Shown here piece by piece: positions 6,203 to 7,514 of a stretch of 7,514 bases of DNA. How positions within the stretch are numbered: the stretch's first letter is position 1; every line of letters begins with the position of its first letter. The stretch covers positions 1-7,514 of the forward strand of contig JAIRMK010000159.1 of assembly GCA_031258755.1 (NCBI GenBank). The letters are read 5' to 3'. The DNA comes from Prevotellaceae bacterium. GTDB lineage: Bacteria; Bacteroidota; Bacteroidia; Bacteroidales; UBA932. A program made the translations under genes and the position numbers. The notes below the pieces were generated by a model. The model saw only the letters and a program-made list of their open reading frames with translations, was not told where the DNA came from and searched no databases.

Positions 6203-6429
6203 AGAAAAAAGAAATAACTGCTCTTTTAGGACTTACAAACATCAATGACGCCGAGTTTAACGTTTTTGCAGCTACCGGAATATCAGCCGAAAACCTGACA
6301 ATCATTAACAACATGTTAACTATCATGCGGTCGTTTCATTTAATGAATAAGCGCAAAGGTCTTAAAGTGAAGTTGAAACAACAGATTGAAGAATACTTGA
6401 CATTTATAACAGAGGAGGAAAAGCAATGA
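6199..6429 (+). CDS. Hypothetical 76-aa helical protein
   Basis: The best start is ATG 6199, overlapping the preceding TGA as ATGA and preceded by GGAAAAGGAGGAACAGCG. This purine-rich stretch looks like a Shine-Dalgarno sequence but is also part of the upstream coding sequence. An in-frame ATG at 6112 would overlap 91 nt of the previous gene and encode an unlikely Arg-rich stretch, so I reject it. The protein looks entirely helical: KEITALLGLTNINDAEF, then ENLTIINNMLTIMRSF, then a basic KGLKVKLKQQIEEYL and an acidic tail. There is no signal peptide or known motif. It could be a small DNA-binding or protein-interaction factor. I do not recognise the family. Confidence 0.7.
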   Translation: MKKKEITALLGLTNINDAEFNVFAATGISAENLTIINNMLTIMRSFHLMNKRKGLKVKLKQQIEEYLTFITEEEKQ

Positions 6430-6470
6430 AAACAATATTTATAGAATTTTATCAAAAAATAATAAAATGA
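6426..6470 (+). CDS. Micro-ORF, 14 aa (MKTIFIEFYQKIIK)
   Basis: ATG 6426 overlaps the previous stop as ATGA, and its own TGA (6468-6470) overlaps another ATG at 6467, also as ATGA. A GAGGAGGAAAAGCA sequence just upstream could serve as an unusually good Shine-Dalgarno site for this host group. The peptide is amphipathic. It may be a true micro-protein, or the N-terminal stump of a gene whose remainder was lost when the palindromic array arose directly downstream. The sequence alone cannot separate these. Confidence 0.3.
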   Translation: MKTIFIEFYQKIIK

Positions 6471-6488
6471 AAAGAATAGCGACCAAAA

Positions 6489-6501
6489 GGGCTGAAAGCC
6501 C
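6489..6501 (+). repeat. Left flanking hairpin of palindromic element (GGGCT-GAA-AGCCC)
   Basis: This is a perfect 5-bp inverted repeat with a 3-nt GAA loop. After its 3' arm comes CGAAATCA, closely matching CGCAATCA after the right flanking hairpin at 6656-6668. It therefore appears to be the left end of the same composite element as the tandem array. Confidence 0.8.
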
Positions 6502-6508
6502 GAAATCA

Positions 6509-6640
6509 TTAGCACAGGGCAACGCCCTGTGTGAAGGTAAATTAGCACAGGGCAACGCCCTGTGTGAAGGCAAATTAGCACAGGGCAACGCCCTGTGTGA
6601 AGGCAAATTAGCACAGGGCAACGCCCTGTGTGAAGGCAAA
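6509..6640 (+). repeat. Four tandem 33-bp palindromic units
   Basis: Four copies of a 33-bp unit start at 6509, 6542, 6575 and 6608. They differ only at 6538 (T in copy 1, C in the others). Each contains the perfect palindrome CACAGGGC-AAC-GCCCTGTG: an 8-bp stem with a 3-nt loop, extendable by a G-T wobble pair. The linker is TGAAGGCAAATTAG. With a period of 33 = 3 x 11, three of the six reading frames stay open through it, including LAQGNALCEGK on + and LPSHRALPCAN on -. That explains the long ORFs here without implying a gene. The stems have no T-run behind them. The motif resembles extragenic palindromic repeats that I recall being scattered in Bacteroidota genomes. The near-identity of the copies indicates recent tandem amplification. 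Confidence 0.95.
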
Positions 6641-6655
6641 TTAATAAGAAATCAA

Positions 6656-6668
6656 GCCCTGAAAGGGC
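6656..6668 (+). repeat. Right flanking hairpin of palindromic element (GCCCT-GAA-AGGGC)
   Basis: This is a perfect 5-bp inverted repeat with a GAA loop, followed by GCAATCA. It has the same loop and trailing sequence as the left flanking hairpin, with the C and G arms exchanged. It marks the right boundary of the composite repeat, 25 nt before the next gene. A T5 run at 6681-6685 follows 12 nt later, which is too far for a classical intrinsic terminator. Confidence 0.8.
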
Positions 6669-6692
6669 GCAATCAACTAATTTTTAATTAAT

Positions 6693-7220
6693 ATGAGAAC
6701 ATTAGAATTAAAAGACATCGCCGGCTATTTGCCGCATAAATTGCTTGTTTTTAAGTGCAAAGATAATTCTTTGCTATATGAAGTATCAGGAATTCAAATG
6801 TGGGATAATGTAATAATACTCGTTGATTATTATATCGATAACAAATTTGACACTGACGCATTTAATTTATCGAAAGTAATTCCCATTCTCCGCCCGCTCT
6901 CCGACCTGTACCGCCCGATAACGCACAACGGCGAGGAGATAATCCCGATTGTGGAGTGCGCAAAAATTTCCTTCCCTAACATAAATTGGAATTTTATACA
7001 CAAATATGCGTATTTCGAGATGGGAAAAAGCAAATGGGGCTATTTTGAATACATCGAACATTTTCGTCCCGGTTTCTCAATTTCATTTAACAATGGGTAT
7101 GTTGAGAATTATTATCAGCTTTTCGACTACCTCCACGCGCTCAAAATCGACTATCGCGGCCTGATTGACGAAGGCTTGGCGGTGGACGCAAACAAATTAG
7201 AAATTAACCCTTATAAATAG
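6693..7220 (+). CDS. Conserved phage hypothetical protein, 175 aa (ELKDIAGYLPH...ILRPLSDL family)
   Basis: ATG 6693 follows an A/T-rich leader (TTTTTAATTAAT), typical for Bacteroidota. The protein opens MRTLELKDIAGYLPHKL. Its middle part is beta-rich, with ILRPLSDLYRPI at about residues 66-77 and GEEIIPIVECAKI near 81-93. It ends with a helix, YQLFDYLHALKIDYRGLIDEGLAVD (141-165). The signatures LELKDIAGYLP, PILRPLSDL, NGE..IPIVE and FDYLH...FGLI(D/E)KGLA(V/I)D recur in many hypothetical proteins of Bacteroides-type phages that I remember; no function is known to me. This copy has Phe/Tyr-rich stretches and lower GC than the methyltransferase block. It is the first clear gene after the palindromic array, so it may have its own promoter, though no clear box is visible. 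Confidence 0.88.
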   Translation: MRTLELKDIAGYLPHKLLVFKCKDNSLLYEVSGIQMWDNVIILVDYYIDNKFDTDAFNLSKVIPILRPLSDLYRPITHNGEEIIPIVECAKISFPNINWNFIHKYAYFEMGKSKWGYFEYIEHFRPGFSISFNNGYVENYYQLFDYLHALKIDYRGLIDEGLAVDANKLEINPYK

Positions 7221-7227
7221 TTGAATT

Positions 7228-7410
7228 ATGTGTAAAAAAGACAGATATAATGACATATACAATGCTTACATGCAATCGCATAACAACAACGACACCACGA
7301 GTGCGCTATATGAGATGATATGCGTTTTACATGAGAATATTATGGAATTAGAAAGTAAAATTAAAAAATTAACCATCAATAATGATGGAAAAGAAAATGA
7401 AAAAGAATAA
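7228..7410 (+). CDS. Hypothetical 60-aa protein
   Basis: ATG 7228 lies 7 nt after the preceding stop. The product starts MCKKDRYNDIYNAYMQSHNN. A Leu/Ile-spaced helix follows (SALYEMICVLHENIMELESKIKKL) that could form a short coiled coil, and the tail is charged (NNDGKENEKE). It is AT-rich, and no family is recognised. The last 29 nt overlap the start of the next ORF. Its position suggests it is part of the same operon. Confidence 0.6.
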   Translation: MCKKDRYNDIYNAYMQSHNNNDTTSALYEMICVLHENIMELESKIKKLTINNDGKENEKE

Positions 7411-7514
7411 CAGCAACGAGCCAAAATCAGTGATGGAATTAGCTGATGAAAAAAAAGTAAAAGAACTGTTTGAATCCTGCTCAAAAACAATTACTGATAT
7501 GATGGAAATATTGC
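7382..7514 (+). CDS. Hypothetical protein, N-terminal part only (runs off window)
   Basis: An open frame begins at ATG 7382 (alternatives ATG 7385 and ATG 7397) and is still open at the window end after 44 codons. It reads KKNNSNEPKSVMELADEKK, then VKELFESCSKTITDMMEIL: a Lys/Asn-rich start followed by a probable helix. ATG 7397 gives a less extensive overlap with the 7228 gene and may be the true start. No function can be suggested from the visible part. Confidence 0.6.
   Translation, partial: MMEKKMKKNNSNEPKSVMELADEKKVKELFESCSKTITDMMEIL

Noticed and set aside
6509..6640. CRISPR array
   Set aside because: The units are directly adjacent 33-bp tandem copies with identical linkers. There are no unique spacers and no cas genes.
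6489..6685. Rho-independent terminator
   Set aside because: None of the hairpins is followed directly by a T-run on either strand. The nearest T5 is 12 nt after the last weak stem.
6467..6691. A + strand ORF of 74 aa through the palindromic array, and two - strand ORFs (6336-6614, 6439-6639)
   Set aside because: The 33-bp period is a multiple of three, so three of six frames remain open by arithmetic. The product would be a monotonous LAQGNALCEGK repeat. No non-repeat domain is visible.

Overview
The window looks like part of a phage or prophage early/metabolic region from a Bacteroidota host, probably a gut Bacteroidales. Three things suggest this. All genes lie on the + strand and are packed with 1-14 nt stop/start overlaps. 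Start codons follow A/T-rich leaders, mostly without a Shine-Dalgarno sequence. Several proteins (starting at 5381, 5797 and 6693) resemble hypothetical families I remember from Bacteroides-type phages and conjugative or prophage islands. No integrase, capsid, portal or terminase gene is in the window, so the phage assignment is an inference.

Region 1 (1-1628) holds small accessory genes: an unknown 87-aa protein; a short ORF (318) that appears to be split by a 1-nt frameshift; a 148-aa protein whose C-terminus looks like a double-stranded RNA-binding domain; a VRR-NUC nuclease; a 44-aa basic protein ending at a 10-C run; and a 73-aa acidic unknown protein.

Region 2 (1625-5381) is the functional core. 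It has a beta-class N4/N6 DNA methyltransferase with a probable zinc-knuckle insertion, a B12-type radical SAM protein of unknown function, and a large C5-cytosine DNA methyltransferase whose variable region is built of about six degenerate tandem modules. The three genes are consecutive and nearly gapless, which suggests one DNA-modification cassette protecting the element from host restriction. Whether the radical SAM enzyme acts on DNA is not shown by the sequence.

Region 3 (5381-6470) holds small conserved unknown genes. One (5797-6202) is clearly broken by one extra C in a C6 run. All are coupled through ATGA or TAATG junctions.

Region 4 (6471-6692) is the longest stretch without a convincing gene. 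It holds a palindromic array: four near-identical 33-bp units, each an 8-bp perfect hairpin with an AAC loop, bracketed by two related 5-bp hairpins with GAA loops. It resembles a REP/MITE-like extragenic repeat.

Region 5 (6693-7514) has a 175-aa conserved phage-type hypothetical protein, a 60-aa unknown protein, and the start of a gene that runs off the window.

Three putative reading-frame breaks (about 390, 1326-1335 and 5984-5989) all fall at G or C runs. This could reflect base-call or assembly error, real decay, or, for C10, slippage-based variation.
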